From assembly GCA_022446985.1 (NCBI GenBank), contig JAKVBD010000002.1, positions 91,312 through 155,311 on the forward strand: a stretch of 64,000 bases of DNA. Reading direction: 5' to 3'. Below are positions 8,622 through 17,107 of this stretch, piece by piece; position 1 is the first letter of the stretch; every line of letters starts with the position of its first letter. Origin of the DNA: Lentisphaerales bacterium. Its GTDB lineage: Bacteria > Verrucomicrobiota > Lentisphaeria > Lentisphaerales > Lentisphaeraceae. A model generated the notes under the pieces. It was not told the DNA's origin. It made no database searches and worked only from the letters and a program-made list of their open reading frames with translations. A program made the translations under genes and the position numbers.

Positions 8622-9689
8622 ATGATTTATAAAATTCAATGGCTTCTACTTACAATACTCAGCTACAGCATCATGGCAGACCAGCATTTTTACATATCTA
8701 AGAAAGGTCAAAACTGTATTGAGAAATACTCTTTAAACTCTAAAACTGGAGAACTGGCATTTGTCAATAAACTAGAATTAAATGCCGGTCCAGGTGGACT
8801 TACTCTATCTCCTGACAAACAGCACATCTATTTTTCATTAAGTTCTGATGGTCCCTCTGAACTTGGCACGGCAAAGATCCAGGCAAACGGTGACCTCGAA
8901 TTTATCGGCTCAAGTATTATGCAAAGTGGCGGAAGCGGAACCATTTCGAAAGATGGTCGTTTCTATTTCAAATACAATTATGGCCAAAACACCGTCAGTG
9001 TTTTGGATATGCAAAATAATCTTCACACCGGCAAACAAATCCAGGAAATCAAAACCACCAAGAACCCACATGATATAGGTATCTCTAATGATGATTCTAT
9101 GGGCTTTGTCCCTCACAATGGACATAACCGCCTCTATCAGTTTAAAATCGATCGCCAAACAGGTAAACTTATACCGATGACAACTCCTTACTTGAAAGGT
9201 CCTGACTTTAATAAAAAGGGCTTTGCAGCATTCCGCAGTTTAGCTTTTCACCCACTCGAAAATGTCGTTTACTGTACTTATGAAAGAGGCGGTGGGGTCG
9301 CATCTTTAAAGTACGACGAAAATGGTTTGAAACTCTGGCAGGAGTTCTCAACTACTGAGAAAGGACAAAAAGTTCTCCCTACTGTTATCGCACTAACTCC
9401 AAATAAGAAATTTCTTTACGTACCAAATAGACACGGAAAGAGAGGCGGTAGTTCTATTGCTGCATTTAAACTGAACCCTAAAACAGGTGAAATCCTCAAT
9501 CGCATTGGCCTTTACGACTACTCAGCAACTGGTCCCAGAGGAATGGCTATTGATAACACTGGCAAGTTCTTATTTACTTCTTCAGTTAAAACTGGCTCAA
9601 CTTACCAGTTTAAAATAAATGAAGATGGCTCTTTGAAGCTAATGAAGGAGCATAAAATCGGTTGTGGCTCCATACTTTTCCTCAATTAA
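8622..9689 (+). CDS. Exported lactonase-family (YncE/Pgl-like) seven-bladed propeller
   Basis: A 355-residue product with a signal peptide (to about residue 19, ending SIMA) is followed by repeated propeller blades: 'GPGGLTLSPDKQHIYFSL', 'NPHDIGISNDDSMGFV', 'FRSLAFHPLENVVYCTY' and 'GPRGMAIDNTGKFLFTSS'. This is the pattern of the 6-phosphogluconolactonase (Pgl)/lactonase family. An exported member is unlikely to act on phosphogluconolactone. Such proteins in this phylum accompany degradation enzymes and may cleave sugar lactones or simply bind ligands. It lies between a prepilin gene and a PhoD-like phosphatase on the same strand, with gaps of 80-165 bases and no clear operon. Confidence 0.75.
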   Translation: MIYKIQWLLLTILSYSIMADQHFYISKKGQNCIEKYSLNSKTGELAFVNKLELNAGPGGLTLSPDKQHIYFSLSSDGPSELGTAKIQANGDLEFIGSSIMQSGGSGTISKDGRFYFKYNYGQNTVSVLDMQNNLHTGKQIQEIKTTKNPHDIGISNDDSMGFVPHNGHNRLYQFKIDRQTGKLIPMTTPYLKGPDFNKKGFAAFRSLAFHPLENVVYCTYERGGGVASLKYDENGLKLWQEFSTTEKGQKVLPTVIALTPNKKFLYVPNRHGKRGGSSIAAFKLNPKTGEILNRIGLYDYSATGPRGMAIDNTGKFLFTSSVKTGSTYQFKINEDGSLKLMKEHKIGCGSILFLN

Positions 9690-9854
9690 AAGAAACTCTT
9701 AAAGTTATTTACTAAGCTTACGCACCAGAACTTTAACATAAAACTAACCTGTTAAACATTTTATTTTAAATCATTTAACGTGTCCTGTTATCGATTCTAT
9801 AATCGTACTGTTTACGAAAAATAAACTCAACACACAAACAAGGATGGTTAACTG

Positions 9855-11264
9855 GTGCGTATCTTTTTAGCATTTTTAAGTCTTTTTATGACTGCCGGCA
9901 GTATGGCCGCAGAAGTCGAAGCTGGTCTTGGTGTAATGGTTGGAGAACTAACAGAATCTCAAGTCCACATTCAAGTTCGTCTCAATGAAAAAGGAACATT
10001 CAAAGGGACTTCTGGAAAAGTCGAGTTCAGACTTAAACCTGTTTTCAATGGCAAAACTATCACCCAGTCTCTGCCCGTAAATAGTCAAAAAGATTTTATT
10101 GCCAGAGCTACATTTAAAGGTCTCGCAGTAAATACTAAATATGTTTGCAACACTCGAATTCATGTTAACGGCAAAGAAATCGTAGGCCCCGTAGCTAGAT
10201 TTAAAACTTTACCAGGAAAAGTATCGTCAGATGATGTCAGCTTTGTCGTTACGACCGGAATGAACTACGCTAAATTTTTCCACTTTGACAAGGTAAAAAA
10301 GGCCAAGCCGGGTGAAAAAAACCTTCTTCACCAAAAGTACAGTGACATAGACCAACATTTGGGGTATCCGGCTCTTGAGACTATCCTTTGTATCAAACCT
10401 GACTTCTTCGTTGGTACAGGCGATAACGTCTACTACGACTCTCCTGATAAAATAGCTAGAACTGAAGATGAAATCCGCCACAAGTATCATCAGCAATTCT
10501 CTTTGCAAAGATTTAGAGACCTCTATGCTGAAGTTCCGACTTATTGGGAAATCGACGACCACGATTATAGAAAAAATGACTGTGACCGCAGTGGCAACTA
10601 CCTGCCTTCTCCGGCAACTGGCAGAGCTATGATGCTTGAGCAACTTCCTGTTTGTGCCCAGGATGACGAAGATGCTCTGACCTACAGGACTGTACGCGCC
10701 AGCAAAGATCTACAGGTATGGTTTGTTGAAAATCGCATGTACCGCAGTAACAACAATGAAACTGATGGACCAGGAAAAACTATCTGGGGTGAAACTCAAA
10801 AGAAATGGCTAAAAGACACACTTCTAGCCAGCAATGCCAAGTACAAAGTTCTTGTATCCCCTACTCCAATGATCGGTCCAGACGATGCTTATAAAACAGA
10901 CAATCACTCAAATACCGGTGGTTTTACTCACGAAAGAGATGAATTTTTTAAATGGCTCAAAGAAACAGGACTCGACAAAAATGGTTTCTACATCGCCTGT
11001 GGTGACCGTCACTGGCAGTATCATTCTATTTCAAAAGAAGGTATCAATGAATTTTCATGTGGGGCTTTAGTCGATGCTAACGCCCGTATCGGCCGCTCGC
11101 CAGGAGATCCAAAGTCCAATGATCCCAATGCCACAATCACACAGCCTTACACTCAGAGTGAACCTTCTGGTGGCTTCCTCTTAGTTAGAACGATCGACTC
11201 AAAACTGTCTTTTGAATTCTACGACGAAAAGGGCCAACAGCTCTACAAATACAACACTAGGTAA
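9855..11264 (+). CDS. PhoD-like phosphatase/phosphodiesterase, exported
   Basis: The 469-residue protein has a signal peptide (MRIFLAFLSLFMTAGSMAAE) and an N-terminal fibronectin-like beta domain (about 20-120). The metallophosphatase core of the PhoD family follows. Metal-ligand blocks are visible: 'FFVGTGDNVYYDS' (GDN), 'YWEIDDHDYRKND' (DDHD) and 'YIACGDRHWQYHS' (GDRH). PhoD enzymes hydrolyse phosphomono- or diesters outside the membrane using Ca/Fe; the substrate here is unknown. The start is GTG at 9855 with AAGG about 11 bases upstream. It has its own terminator at 11283-11313, so it is probably monocistronic. Confidence 0.85.
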   Translation: MRIFLAFLSLFMTAGSMAAEVEAGLGVMVGELTESQVHIQVRLNEKGTFKGTSGKVEFRLKPVFNGKTITQSLPVNSQKDFIARATFKGLAVNTKYVCNTRIHVNGKEIVGPVARFKTLPGKVSSDDVSFVVTTGMNYAKFFHFDKVKKAKPGEKNLLHQKYSDIDQHLGYPALETILCIKPDFFVGTGDNVYYDSPDKIARTEDEIRHKYHQQFSLQRFRDLYAEVPTYWEIDDHDYRKNDCDRSGNYLPSPATGRAMMLEQLPVCAQDDEDALTYRTVRASKDLQVWFVENRMYRSNNNETDGPGKTIWGETQKKWLKDTLLASNAKYKVLVSPTPMIGPDDAYKTDNHSNTGGFTHERDEFFKWLKETGLDKNGFYIACGDRHWQYHSISKEGINEFSCGALVDANARIGRSPGDPKSNDPNATITQPYTQSEPSGGFLLVRTIDSKLSFEFYDEKGQQLYKYNTR

Positions 11265-11282
11265 ATTCTCTTTTATCTTGCG

Positions 11283-11313
11283 AAAAAGCCGGCCAATAGG
11301 TCGGCTTTTTTTA
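11283..11313 (+). terminator. Intrinsic terminator of the PhoD-like gene
   Basis: A 12-bp stem (AAAAAGCCG at 11283-11291 paired with CGGCTTTTT at 11302-11310, extended inward by GCC/GGT) has an AATA loop and ends in a run of T. It lies 19 bases after the phosphatase stop codon. Confidence 0.9.
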
Positions 11314-11390
11314 TATTTTTCTTTAAATCACTATTCAAACCAAGTATCTTAAAAGATCGGGAAGAACTAAGCTAAAAACTCACATTTTGA

Positions 11391-12152
11391 ATGAAGAAAA
11401 ACAACTTTACATTAGTTGAATTGATTGTTGTCATAGCCGTTATAGGAATACTAATCAGTATACTCCTGCCTTCACTACAAAAAGTCAGAAGAAGCAGTAA
11501 AAATGGCATATGTACTTCAAACCTGGCTCAAATTACCAGAGGAGCTTTGGGTTTCTCCAAACAAAATGATAATAAATTTTGGCAGAGAGGCAAGGACATA
11601 AAGCCCACCCATATTGGCCGCGACGGCAATGGCGGCCTGCATGAATTCAATATTTATAACGAATTTGTAAATCGAGAACTATACAGTTGCCCCCTGGCTC
11701 CTGAGCCTATGGATTTTGATTTCATCGAACAACTCAATCCGCGAAGAACTGAAGCTCAGTATCTCCTTCTCTGGAACCAACGAGCCGACCCTATTTATAA
11801 CGCAAGAGGTTTTGAAAATACCCTTCAAGGAAGCTTTATGAACAACGTAAATAACGTCACTCCAACTGAGTTTAATGTCCTTGCCATGGATTACATCTCT
11901 GAAAAACAAGGTGGCAAGTTTGAAGCTTCACACGAAAATGGACAACCAAATGACTTTAACGATGGTGGTCAATACATCCGAAGACGCGGGGGACGTGAGG
12001 GGCGTTCAGCAATCTGGATGACAAACTACGCTTACATCGATGGCGCAGTTCGTGGCATTCGAAATATTAACTATTTAGACTCACGATTAAACTGGGTTCA
12101 TGTCGCCGATGGAGCTAACGGATACAAAGCCCCGATGCCTTCTATTGAATAA
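11391..12152 (+). CDS. Prepilin-type protein, tandem copy 1
   Basis: The 253-residue protein begins MKKNNFTLVELIVVIAVIGIL, a type IV/pseudopilin leader with the conserved Glu. The body ('RDIKPTHIGRDGNGG', 'YNEFVNRELYSCPLAPEP', 'IRRRGGREGRSAIWMTNY') differs from the other prepilins in the window. It is nearly the same as that of the next gene, so the two are a tandem duplicate. The typical His...DGH tail is replaced by 'AYIDGAVRGIRNINYLDS'. No ribosome site is obvious before the ATG. The gene is followed by its copy and then a sulfatase, all on one strand, which suggests a transcription unit serving one extracellular substrate. Confidence 0.85.
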   Translation: MKKNNFTLVELIVVIAVIGILISILLPSLQKVRRSSKNGICTSNLAQITRGALGFSKQNDNKFWQRGKDIKPTHIGRDGNGGLHEFNIYNEFVNRELYSCPLAPEPMDFDFIEQLNPRRTEAQYLLLWNQRADPIYNARGFENTLQGSFMNNVNNVTPTEFNVLAMDYISEKQGGKFEASHENGQPNDFNDGGQYIRRRGGREGRSAIWMTNYAYIDGAVRGIRNINYLDSRLNWVHVADGANGYKAPMPSIE

Positions 12153-12236
12153 ATCTTATCTCTTTTCTTTAAGGCTCTGTCCTTTTTGGCAAACGAGGTG
12201 CGAAAGAGTCATAAAACTGTTGTACTGAGGAAAAAT

Positions 12237-12998
12237 ATGACGAATGATAATAAATTTACGCTGATTGAGCTGGTTGTAGTTATCGCAATTTTAGGTATTC
12301 TGATAACCTTACTTTTGCCTTCCCTGCAAAATGCCCGCAAGAGCGCAAAAAATGCTGTATGCGTTTCAAATATCGCTCAAATTACTCGCGGCAGCCATAT
12401 TTTTGCCAAGCAAAATAATAATAAGTTCTGGGAGAGAGGCAGGGATATTAAACCAACTCATATTGGCCGCCACGGCAATGGCGGAAAACACGAGTTTAAT
12501 ATTTACAATGAATTCGTAAACCGTGAACTCTATAGTTGTCCCCTGGCTCCTGAAGCTTTGGATTTCGACTTTATTGAACAATTAAACCCTACTCGGACTG
12601 AAGCGCAGTATCATCTACTTTGGGGACAAAGACCAGGAAATGCCTACGGTCAAAGAGGCTTTGACAATCTTCTTCAGGAAACTTTTACTTATAACGTGAA
12701 TTATGTGACCCAAAAAGAATTCAATGTTCTCGTTATGGACTACATATCTGAGAAGCAAGGCGGTACCTTTGAAGCCTCTCATGAAAATGGTCAGCCAAAT
12801 AACTTTAATGACGGAAATCACTACATCCGAAGACGTGGTGGGCGAGGCGGACGCTCTGCTATATGGATGACTAACTATGGATACCTGGATGGTTCAGTAC
12901 GCGGTATTCGCAATATCAAATGGATGGATTCTAGACTCGACTGGGTCGCAGTTGCTGATGGCGGCGGTTTCAAAGCTCCTATGCCTACGGCTGATTGA
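12237..12998 (+). CDS. Prepilin-type protein, tandem copy 2
   Basis: The 253-residue protein begins MTNDNKFTLIELVVVIAILG. The body is aligned with copy 1 almost throughout, including 'RDIKPTHIGR', 'HEFNIYNEFVNRELYSCPLA', 'DFDFIEQLNPTRTEAQY' and 'GRSAIWMTNYGYLDGSVRG'. ATG at 12237 follows GAGGAAAAAT and gives the usual short leader. An upstream TTG at 12186 would add an unlikely 17 residues. The copy differs from its twin by scattered substitutions, so the duplication is not brand new. The sulfatase ATG comes 17 bases after its stop, suggesting cotranscription. Confidence 0.85.
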   Translation: MTNDNKFTLIELVVVIAILGILITLLLPSLQNARKSAKNAVCVSNIAQITRGSHIFAKQNNNKFWERGRDIKPTHIGRHGNGGKHEFNIYNEFVNRELYSCPLAPEALDFDFIEQLNPTRTEAQYHLLWGQRPGNAYGQRGFDNLLQETFTYNVNYVTQKEFNVLVMDYISEKQGGTFEASHENGQPNNFNDGNHYIRRRGGRGGRSAIWMTNYGYLDGSVRGIRNIKWMDSRLDWVAVADGGGFKAPMPTAD

Positions 12999-13015
12999 AA
13001 TACTTTGCTTTTAAA

Positions 13016-14410
13016 ATGAAATTTTTGACCATTTTTTTAATTCTTCTTTCATCAATTCACGCAATAGAAAAACCAAATATCGTTTTAATTCTAGCGGATG
13101 ATTTAGGCTATGGAGACTTAAAGTCAACAAATCCAGATTGTAAAAACTCCGCACCTGCCATCGATAGAATCGCTGAAGAAGGAGTGGTTTTTACAGACAT
13201 GCACTCGGCCGCTTCATGGTGCGTGCCATCCAGGTACGGTTTAATGACGGCAACATACCCACACAAGAACAATAGAAAATACCGCACAAAGCCAGTAATC
13301 GCCGACAATGAACTGACTCTGCCAGAGATGTTAAAAAGGAATGGTTACAGAACTGCAATGATCGGTAAATGGCACCTGGGATTTGAAACCAAAATGAATT
13401 TTCATGTCGACAAACTCCCTGGTGGACCTTATGATCGCGGCTTCGACTATTTTTATAGGCTGCCACATTCTTTAGATATTCAACCCTACCTCTACATTGA
13501 AAACGATCGACCAGTTCAAAAACCAACTGAGCCGATCTCAAATCGAGGGCCAAGCGAGAAATTTTGGAATGAAATTCAAGGAGAATTCTGGCGTGAGGGA
13601 AAATGCGCTCCAAACTTTAAACATGAAGAAGTTCTGGATATTTTAACTGATAAATCCATAGACTTCATTAAATCGCATCCAAACGAAAGTCAACAGCCTC
13701 TATTTCTCTTCATACCCCTGACTGCTCCACATACTCCATGGCTTCCAGCTGAACGCTTCAGGAAAAACTCGCCCAACGGGATATACGGAGCCTTTGTGGC
13801 TCACATTGATGATTGTGTTAACAGAATTGACCAAGCCATTAAGAATGTTGGCATTGAGGAAAATACGATCATCATCATAACAAGTGATAATGGACCGGTC
13901 TGGTATGAAAAAGATGAAGAGAGAACACGCCATAAATCAAGAGGTACCTTAAGAGGCATGAAAGGCGATGTTTATGAAGGAGGTCATCGCGTGCCCTTTA
14001 TAATGCGTTGGCCAAAGTATATCCAAGCAGGAAGTCATAACAAAAAATTAAGCAGCTTTTTAGATGTTATGCCTACTTTAGCTGAAATAATCGGCGATAA
14101 GAAAGTCCCTGCACAATACATTGATGGAATTTCTCTTGGCAAGACCTTTACTGAATCTAAAAGAGATGAACTGATTCACCTTGGCACCAAGAAATTCCTC
14201 GCAATCCGCTATAAAAACTGGAAATACATTCCTTTCATTGGCAGTGGAGGCTTTAGTCACCCAAAAATTACTACGCCACAAACAGGCGAAGCTAAGGGAC
14301 AATTATACAATCTTAAAATAGATCCCGGTGAAACTGAGAATCTTTACAAAAGATATCCCGAACTTGTTGAGAAACTTGCGAGTAAATTAGATGAGCTAAA
14401 GAACAAATAA
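13016..14410 (+). CDS. Exported sulfatase (formylglycine-dependent, Cys type)
   Basis: This 464-residue enzyme has a signal peptide (MKFLTIFLILLSSIHA) and 'KPNIVLILADDLGYGDL', whose Asp pair binds Ca. The catalytic motif C-V-P-S-R has Cys69, which the formylglycine-generating enzyme converts. 'GKWHLG', 'ITSDNGP' and 'LRGMKGDVYEGGHRVPFI' complete the sulfatase family I pattern. The enzyme removes sulfate esters, most likely from a marine sulfated polysaccharide. A TTG at 12995 would lengthen the frame, but ATG 13016 gives the proper signal peptide. It is the only sulfatase of the three in the window with an undamaged reading frame. No maturase gene is present here. Confidence 0.93.
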   Translation: MKFLTIFLILLSSIHAIEKPNIVLILADDLGYGDLKSTNPDCKNSAPAIDRIAEEGVVFTDMHSAASWCVPSRYGLMTATYPHKNNRKYRTKPVIADNELTLPEMLKRNGYRTAMIGKWHLGFETKMNFHVDKLPGGPYDRGFDYFYRLPHSLDIQPYLYIENDRPVQKPTEPISNRGPSEKFWNEIQGEFWREGKCAPNFKHEEVLDILTDKSIDFIKSHPNESQQPLFLFIPLTAPHTPWLPAERFRKNSPNGIYGAFVAHIDDCVNRIDQAIKNVGIEENTIIIITSDNGPVWYEKDEERTRHKSRGTLRGMKGDVYEGGHRVPFIMRWPKYIQAGSHNKKLSSFLDVMPTLAEIIGDKKVPAQYIDGISLGKTFTESKRDELIHLGTKKFLAIRYKNWKYIPFIGSGGFSHPKITTPQTGEAKGQLYNLKIDPGETENLYKRYPELVEKLASKLDELKNK

Positions 14411-14415
14411 TATTT

Positions 14416-15073
14416 TCAACCTAAAGGCCAGTTCCACTTAATGTGTGTGATATCAGTCCGAGAGTAGAAATGAGTTGAACTTGCATGACCATCAACTTTG
14501 ACCGAGTTCATCTGTTCATCGTAAAAGAAATTGAGCTTTGTAGTGAAATAACTTCCGACTCGTTTAATATCTCTGAAAGCTTGATTACAACTGGATCTTC
14601 CCTCAGCATTAAAGGCAGTGGCTGCAGCAACACGTCCAAAAATTAAAAATATCTCCGAAAAGTTTTCAATTCGAGCCACTCTTCTACCTGTCTATATATG
14701 CCGTTGGTAATTTGCGTTAAACCCCATGTTAACTTCTGAGGCGGAGTAGCCGGACCATTGATTTGGTTCATAAGTTACCCCAGACATCAGCATAACATTC
14801 TTACTTCTGCCAAAGTGCTCCTTCATTTCGCGTATCCAGAAACACAGATTACGCATTTGGGATATGCGGTATCTTGGAAAACGATTATTATTTTTCTGAG
14901 AGTAATCTAAAAAGGCGACATAAAGTTCACGTAAATTCAACTTTGACACAGCACTTAATCCCTTGGCTCGAGTCGATCCTAAAGGAGGAATGAGAATCGT
15001 CAATAATATCCTTAAAATGACAACGATCACCAAAAGCTACAAAAGAATAAAGACCATTTTCTTAATTTTTCAT
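14416..15073 (-). pseudogene. Prepilin-type gene with nonsense mutations
   Basis: Read leftwards, the frame gives 'MVFILL', TAG, then 'LLVIVVILRILLTILIPPLGSTRAKGLS'. This matches the prepilin N-terminus [16 protein letters not shown], with the invariant Glu codon GAG changed to TAG. The start is damaged too: ATG at 15073 is out of frame, separated by an indel in the A-run. A second in-frame TAG near 14695 separates 'NANYQRHI' from 'TGRRVARIENFS'. The tail keeps 'DEQMNSVKVDGHASS', the conserved DGH end. Loss of Glu5 alone would abolish pilin assembly. The gene is convergent with the sulfatase, with only a few bases between stops. Confidence 0.8.
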
Positions 15074-15154
15074 CTAGCTGTATTTACAGAAGTTAAAGAT
15101 GAAACTTCTGAAAAAGAGCATTCTGTAATGAAAAGTAAACTTTCATAGGAAATT

Positions 15155-15862
15155 TTACTTAACCAGCTTCTCCCAGCCTTCTTTAAGGCCCTTCGATTCC
15201 CAAAAAGTTATATCATCCATCTTGAGAGTTCCTTGGACTGTTGACGCTATCTGAAAAGAGTTATTTGAAGATGTTTTGAACTTTGGATTATAACAATGGA
15301 ATTTTGAGATGTTCCCTTGTTCATCCTTAATTTGGACAAATAGGTACTCTTCTCCCACTTCGCCTAAAACTTCATACCATTTAAATGGCTCAACCTTAAA
15401 GCCTTTGACTTCCATGTGAAGCTTTCTCGTTTTTTTATTGTCTGTATCCGTCAACATTTGTGCACCTGAATCGCCAAAAAAGATTCGTGAGATATGGTGT
15501 CCGAACTCAAACATGGGGGTTTTGCCATCCCCCTTTTTGTCATCCATCTGAAATTTAAAATTCATAACATAGGACCTCGGCATTTTTCCCAAACCAATAC
15601 GAGGGATATCACCGAAATGACCTTTGCCAATCTTTCTTTTTTCTTCTTGATAATCCAGCGTTGCTGGGATACCAATCAATTGCTCATCATCAATCTTCCA
15701 ACGAGTGTTTTGCTTGATCCAAAAGCGCGGCTTGGCAATTTTAATCGCTCCTGAAAAGTCCGTCTCGAAAAGGACCTTCCCCTTATTCAAGATTTGAGTT
15801 TCCAAAGCCTCTACCGGACAGACTATAAAAATTAAAAGTAATAATACTCGACACATAAACAT
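15155..15862 (-). CDS. Exported DUF1080-like beta-sandwich protein
   Basis: The 235-residue protein has a signal peptide (hydrophobic to about residue 19, CPVEA). A beta-sandwich pattern follows: 'GKVLFETDFSG', 'RWKIDDEQLIGIPAT', 'SYVMNFKFQMDD' and 'LKMDDITFWESKG'. It resembles the small lectin-like or glycosidase-like secreted proteins abundant in PVC bacteria. I recognise no catalytic residues. A broken paralogue lies at 48398-48983, with the same order of motifs ('KTPNYTII', 'MKIKFTGG', '[11 protein letters not shown]'). The gene is single, with its own sigma-70-like promoter just upstream (15886-15915). Confidence 0.6.
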   Translation of the reverse strand: MFMCRVLLLLIFIVCPVEALETQILNKGKVLFETDFSGAIKIAKPRFWIKQNTRWKIDDEQLIGIPATLDYQEEKRKIGKGHFGDIPRIGLGKMPRSYVMNFKFQMDDKKGDGKTPMFEFGHHISRIFFGDSGAQMLTDTDNKKTRKLHMEVKGFKVEPFKWYEVLGEVGEEYLFVQIKDEQGNISKFHCYNPKFKTSSNNSFQIASTVQGTLKMDDITFWESKGLKEGWEKLVK

Positions 15863-15885
15863 ACCTTAAATAATTATTAATACAC

Positions 15886-15915
15886 ACTATACACTTTCGA
15901 GCATTCCAAAGTCAA
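15886..15915 (-). promoter_or_regulatory. Sigma-70-like promoter of the DUF1080-like gene
   Basis: On the minus strand, TTGACT (15915-15910) and TATAGT (15891-15886) are separated by 18 bases, 24 bases ahead of the ATG at 15862. This is a near-consensus housekeeping promoter. It is useful as a contrast with the two-box promoters found elsewhere in the window. Confidence 0.6.
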
Positions 15916-16028
15916 AAGGACAGGATTTCCTTTTACATAGCCAATTTATAAAAAATCTTTTCTTTCTTGTCACATTTATCCCAACAGCTTCGAAAAAGAT
16001 TCCGTAGCATTAATTAAAAGGTATGTGT

Positions 16029-16736
16029 ATGAAAAAGCTTATTTCCCTTATTCTCTTAATCTCAATTCAATACTTAAGTGCTCAAGTTTCCACCCAGGAG
16101 CTCCCAAATGAAATCTCTGCGAAACTCAAGTGTTTAAATCCTCAATACTTAGTCCACTCTCCTTCACAGTCATCCTCTCCCAAACCACTACTTATCTTTC
16201 TTCATGGCATTGGTAAAAGAGGCAATGATGTCAATCAACTTAAAGCTATGATGTGTACCGTCTCAAAACACAGCAAAAATCACGATATGTTGACAGTTAT
16301 GCCGCAATGTGCCAAAAATGAACAAGGCAAAGGCTGGTGGGTTAGTAAAGATCTCACTCTGCTTTTGGAACACCTTAAACAATCATTAAATATCGATCAA
16401 AAAAAAATTTACCTTGTTGGCTTCAGCATGGGAGGTTTCGGGACGTGGGACTGGGCCATGGAGCAACCAGATACTTTTGCGGCCATTGCTCCTTTAGCTG
16501 GTGGGAGTCGAATAAGCAAGGTAAAGAAAATCAAAGACCTGCAAATCTGGGCTTTCCATGGAGAGAAAGACAAAACGGTCCCTTACTCAAAAACAAAAAC
16601 CCTCGTTGATGCTCTTAAAAAAGCCGGCTCTAAGACGGTCAAATTCTCAACTCTTGAGAAACAAGGTCATGGCATAGTCATGCCTATAATGAAAGACCCA
16701 AAACTATACGAATGGCTCGCGCAACAAAAGAAATAG
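16029..16736 (+). CDS. Exported alpha/beta-hydrolase (PHB-depolymerase/esterase-like)
   Basis: The product has ~235 residues with a signal peptide (MKKLISLILLISIQYLSA). The esterase core shows 'LLIFLHGIGKRGNDVNQL' (oxyanion HG), the nucleophile motif GFSMGG, Asp in 'FHGEKDKTVPY' and His in 'LEKQGHGIVM', giving a complete Ser-Asp-His triad. This pattern fits feruloyl/acetyl-esterase-like enzymes that remove ester groups from polysaccharides. ATG at 16029 is chosen over 16023 because AAAGG is then seven bases away. A small Tat-type gene follows after three bases. The same gene pair, inverted, recurs at 62703-63836. Confidence 0.85.
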   Translation: MKKLISLILLISIQYLSAQVSTQELPNEISAKLKCLNPQYLVHSPSQSSSPKPLLIFLHGIGKRGNDVNQLKAMMCTVSKHSKNHDMLTVMPQCAKNEQGKGWWVSKDLTLLLEHLKQSLNIDQKKIYLVGFSMGGFGTWDWAMEQPDTFAAIAPLAGGSRISKVKKIKDLQIWAFHGEKDKTVPYSKTKTLVDALKKAGSKTVKFSTLEKQGHGIVMPIMKDPKLYEWLAQQKK

Positions 16737-16739
16737 TCT

Positions 16740-17057
16740 ATGAATAGAAGAACATTTTACATCTCTCTTACGGCCACATTTCTCGGTCTATCGCCTTTAG
16801 CTTTTGCCAAAAAGAAAAAGGGAATAAATAAAGACAAGGAAAAAGAGGATCCAAACGCCATAAAAACCTTAACTGGTACTGTGATTCTCAAAGAAAGAAA
16901 TATTACCAAAAATTACCGTTTGGTTGGAAATAAGTCATACTCTTTTGCCAGAGCCCATGCTGGCAGAGTCAAGCAATTCGTTGATCAAAAGGTCACAGTA
17001 GCAGCTAAAGTAAAAGGCAACAGAATCCTTGTTCTGGAAAGTATTATAAAAGCCTAA
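16740..17057 (+). CDS. Small Tat-type exported basic protein, paralogue of 62703-63026
   Basis: The 105-residue product opens MNRRTFYISLTATFLGLSPL, a twin-arginine-like signal ending LAFA. A Lys-rich stretch (KKKKGINKDKEKE) follows, then a small beta domain with 'TGTVILKERNITKNYRLVG' and 'VTVAAKVKGNRILVLESI'. I do not recognise the family. The beta pattern could be an OB-like fold, as in DUF5666 or BOF-type small exported proteins. A paralogue lies at 62703-63026 with the same layout, and each copy neighbours an alpha/beta-hydrolase. The stop of the hydrolase is three bases upstream, so the two are cotranscribed. Confidence 0.65.
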   Translation: MNRRTFYISLTATFLGLSPLAFAKKKKGINKDKEKEDPNAIKTLTGTVILKERNITKNYRLVGNKSYSFARAHAGRVKQFVDQKVTVAAKVKGNRILVLESIIKA

Positions 17058-17071
17058 TAAGGCGTTTTTTG

Positions 17072-17097
17072 ATCCAGAGGCCATCCAGCCTCTGGAT
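17072..17097. terminator. Hairpin between convergent genes
   Basis: A perfect 10-bp inverted repeat (ATCCAGAGGC 17072-17081, GCCTCTGGAT 17088-17097) has a 6-base loop and sits between the small Tat gene and ppnN, which converge. A T-run precedes it on the plus strand rather than following it. Factor-independent termination in either direction is therefore only weakly supported. Confidence 0.5.
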
Positions 17098-17107
17098 ATC
17101 GCAATTA

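Noticed and set aside
15880..15892. TGTATAG on the minus strand as a sixth set A promoter
   Set aside because: The second box at 16 bases is absent, and the TATAGT fits a sigma-70 -10 box with TTGACT 18 bases upstream.
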